DNA from: Sedimenticola sp.
Lineage (GTDB): Bacteria; Pseudomonadota; Gammaproteobacteria; Chromatiales; Chromatiaceae
Length of the DNA: 7,884 nt
Assembly (NCBI GenBank): GCA_026197195.1
Contig: JAPHUG010000150.1
Coordinates: forward strand, 1 to 7,884
Direction: 5' to 3'
Shown: piece after piece, positions 7,187 through 7,884 of the stretch
Position numbering within the stretch: position 1 is the stretch's first letter
Layout of the letters: each line of letters begins with the position of its first letter
Made by a program: the position numbers and the translations under genes
Notes under the pieces: generated by a model
Seen by the model: the letters and a program-made list of their open reading frames with translations, nothing else
The model's database searches: none
What the model was told of the DNA's origin: nothing

Positions 7187-7528
7187 GAATCCAGACAACC
7201 CTTTCTAATACAGCTTTTTTTCTCGCGGCCTGGTCAATTTCTTTCTGTTCAACACCCTCTTAATGCGATCTTGATCGACCTGAGCTTTCCCATTACTTTT
7301 GTAACTTGGTACTCTGTGCTTCTGTCTTAATAATACTGTTGAATATGAATTTGTCCTACCAAGCTCAATTCCTGTAAGTAAGCCATCTCAATATCGTCAT
7401 TCTCAAGCCATCAATTTTTTACTTATACAGCTTCAACTGATTACAGGAGTTTGTTGCAACCTTGCCCGATAATGCCATCCATGGCAAAGTCCCCGGCCTG
7501 ATACCGGCATAAAAAGTGAGCAACCAAC
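7187..7528. other. Stretch of 342 bases without a convincing gene
   Basis: No frame here has both a plausible start and a recognisable product. The first part is AT-rich with T-rich runs (for example 7213-7221), but I see no stem before them that would make a terminator for the AraC-family gene. On the minus strand 7205-7387 is open for 60 codons and Lys/Arg-rich but lacks an ATG. A neighbouring minus frame (about 7187-7258) is also open. This could be a decayed gene or chance. TGCCATCCATGGCA at 7473-7486 is a palindrome with a two-base centre. Base composition rises towards the hydrolase gene from about 7465 on, so the edge between the AT-rich block and the GC-richer chromosome lies in this stretch. 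It should also hold the hydrolase promoter, which I could not pin down. Confidence 0.5.
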
Positions 7529-7884
7529 GTGAAACTCTCCTATCAAGATCTCGGGCAGGGCATCTTCTGCATCGATACTTTCTACTATCGACCCAACCTG
7601 GATGGCTGCTACCTGATCCGAGAGGGAGATGAAGCGGCACTGATCGATACCGGCACCTCACATGTCGTCCCGGCGGTAATGGAGTTACTGAAGCGACAAG
7701 GACTGCAGCCTGAACAGGTCAAGTACATCATCCCGACCCATGTCCATCTGGATCACGCTGGCGGTACCGGCCAACTGATGGCCGCCTGCCCTAATGCCAC
7801 GATGGTGATACATCCGTTTGGCGCACAACACATGATCCACCCGGAAAAGATCATAGCCGGCACCATTGCGGTCTATGGTGAGGC
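7529..7884 (+). CDS. Metallo-beta-lactamase-fold hydrolase, N-terminal part
   Basis: The gene runs off the window after 118 codons. The zinc-binding signature THVHLDHAGG is at residues 70-79 (H71, H73, D75, H76), preceded by LIDTGTSH (D40-T41-G42), the usual first strand-loop of the fold. The remaining zinc ligands lie beyond the window. The superfamily includes glyoxalase II, lactonases, persulfide dioxygenases and others, and this fragment does not decide among them. The GTG at 7529 is the only sensible start: an in-frame TGA lies 12 bases upstream, and GTGAG (7516-7520) gives a modest ribosome site. Base composition is much higher in GC than in the genes before it, with codons such as CTG, GGC and ATC dominant, so it probably belongs to the older chromosome rather than to the sensor block. 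Confidence 0.85.
   Translation, partial: MKLSYQDLGQGIFCIDTFYYRPNLDGCYLIREGDEAALIDTGTSHVVPAVMELLKRQGLQPEQVKYIIPTHVHLDHAGGTGQLMAACPNATMVIHPFGAQHMIHPEKIIAGTIAVYGE

Noticed and set aside
7205..7230. Terminator after the AraC-family gene
   Set aside because: There is a T run at 7213-7221, but I found no stable GC-rich stem directly before it.
7419..7661. Minus-strand open frame of 80 codons over the hydrolase start
   Set aside because: Most of it is antisense to the clearly coding hydrolase N-terminus. The Arg/Cys-rich sequence is typical of a shadow frame.

Overview
The window looks like a piece of a chromosome from a Gram-negative, motile bacterium, most likely a gammaproteobacterium. This is an inference from gene content and protein style: a transmembrane chemoreceptor, a FIST sensor, a GGDEF-EAL protein and an AraC regulator with an Arabinose_bd-type sensor half. 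No rRNA or other phylogenetic marker is present. Five complete genes and two partial edge genes are visible, all on the + strand. I see no tRNA, rRNA, CRISPR array, insertion sequence or phage gene.

Layout. Bases 2-94 are the 3' end of a rhodanese-like gene, followed by a strong perfect hairpin that probably terminates it. A methyl-accepting chemotaxis protein (273-2162) overlaps the start of a secreted Sel1-repeat protein (2141-2779). A 212-base gap follows, holding an 11-base direct repeat, a near-palindrome and a strong Shine-Dalgarno sequence. Next come a FIST-domain sensor (2992-4173) and, overlapping it by 8 bases, a PAS-GGDEF-EAL protein (4166-6064). After 117 bases with a possible sigma70-type promoter comes an AraC-family regulator (6182-7186). 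About 340 bases without a convincing gene lead to a metallo-beta-lactamase-fold hydrolase (7529 to the window edge), cut off at its 3' end.

How the genes may work together. The middle five genes read as a signal-perception block. The chemoreceptor senses a periplasmic ligand and would feed CheA/CheW encoded elsewhere. The FIST protein is a predicted small-ligand sensor, and its overlap with the cyclic-di-GMP enzyme gene suggests it controls or partners that enzyme. The AraC protein is a one-component regulator that could control the block. The Sel1 protein is a secreted scaffold of unknown partner. The five genes are AT-rich and use many AGA, ATA and TTA codons, while the hydrolase gene downstream is clearly GC-richer, so the block may be a transferred or accessory insertion between older chromosomal genes.

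Nothing here is clearly a new type of system. The most unusual points are the translation start of the FIST gene, where the only strong Shine-Dalgarno sequence serves a 15-codon reading frame out of phase with FIST; the 10-residue insertion between the inhibitory-site motif and GGDEF; the repeats in front of the FIST gene; and the composition break before the hydrolase.
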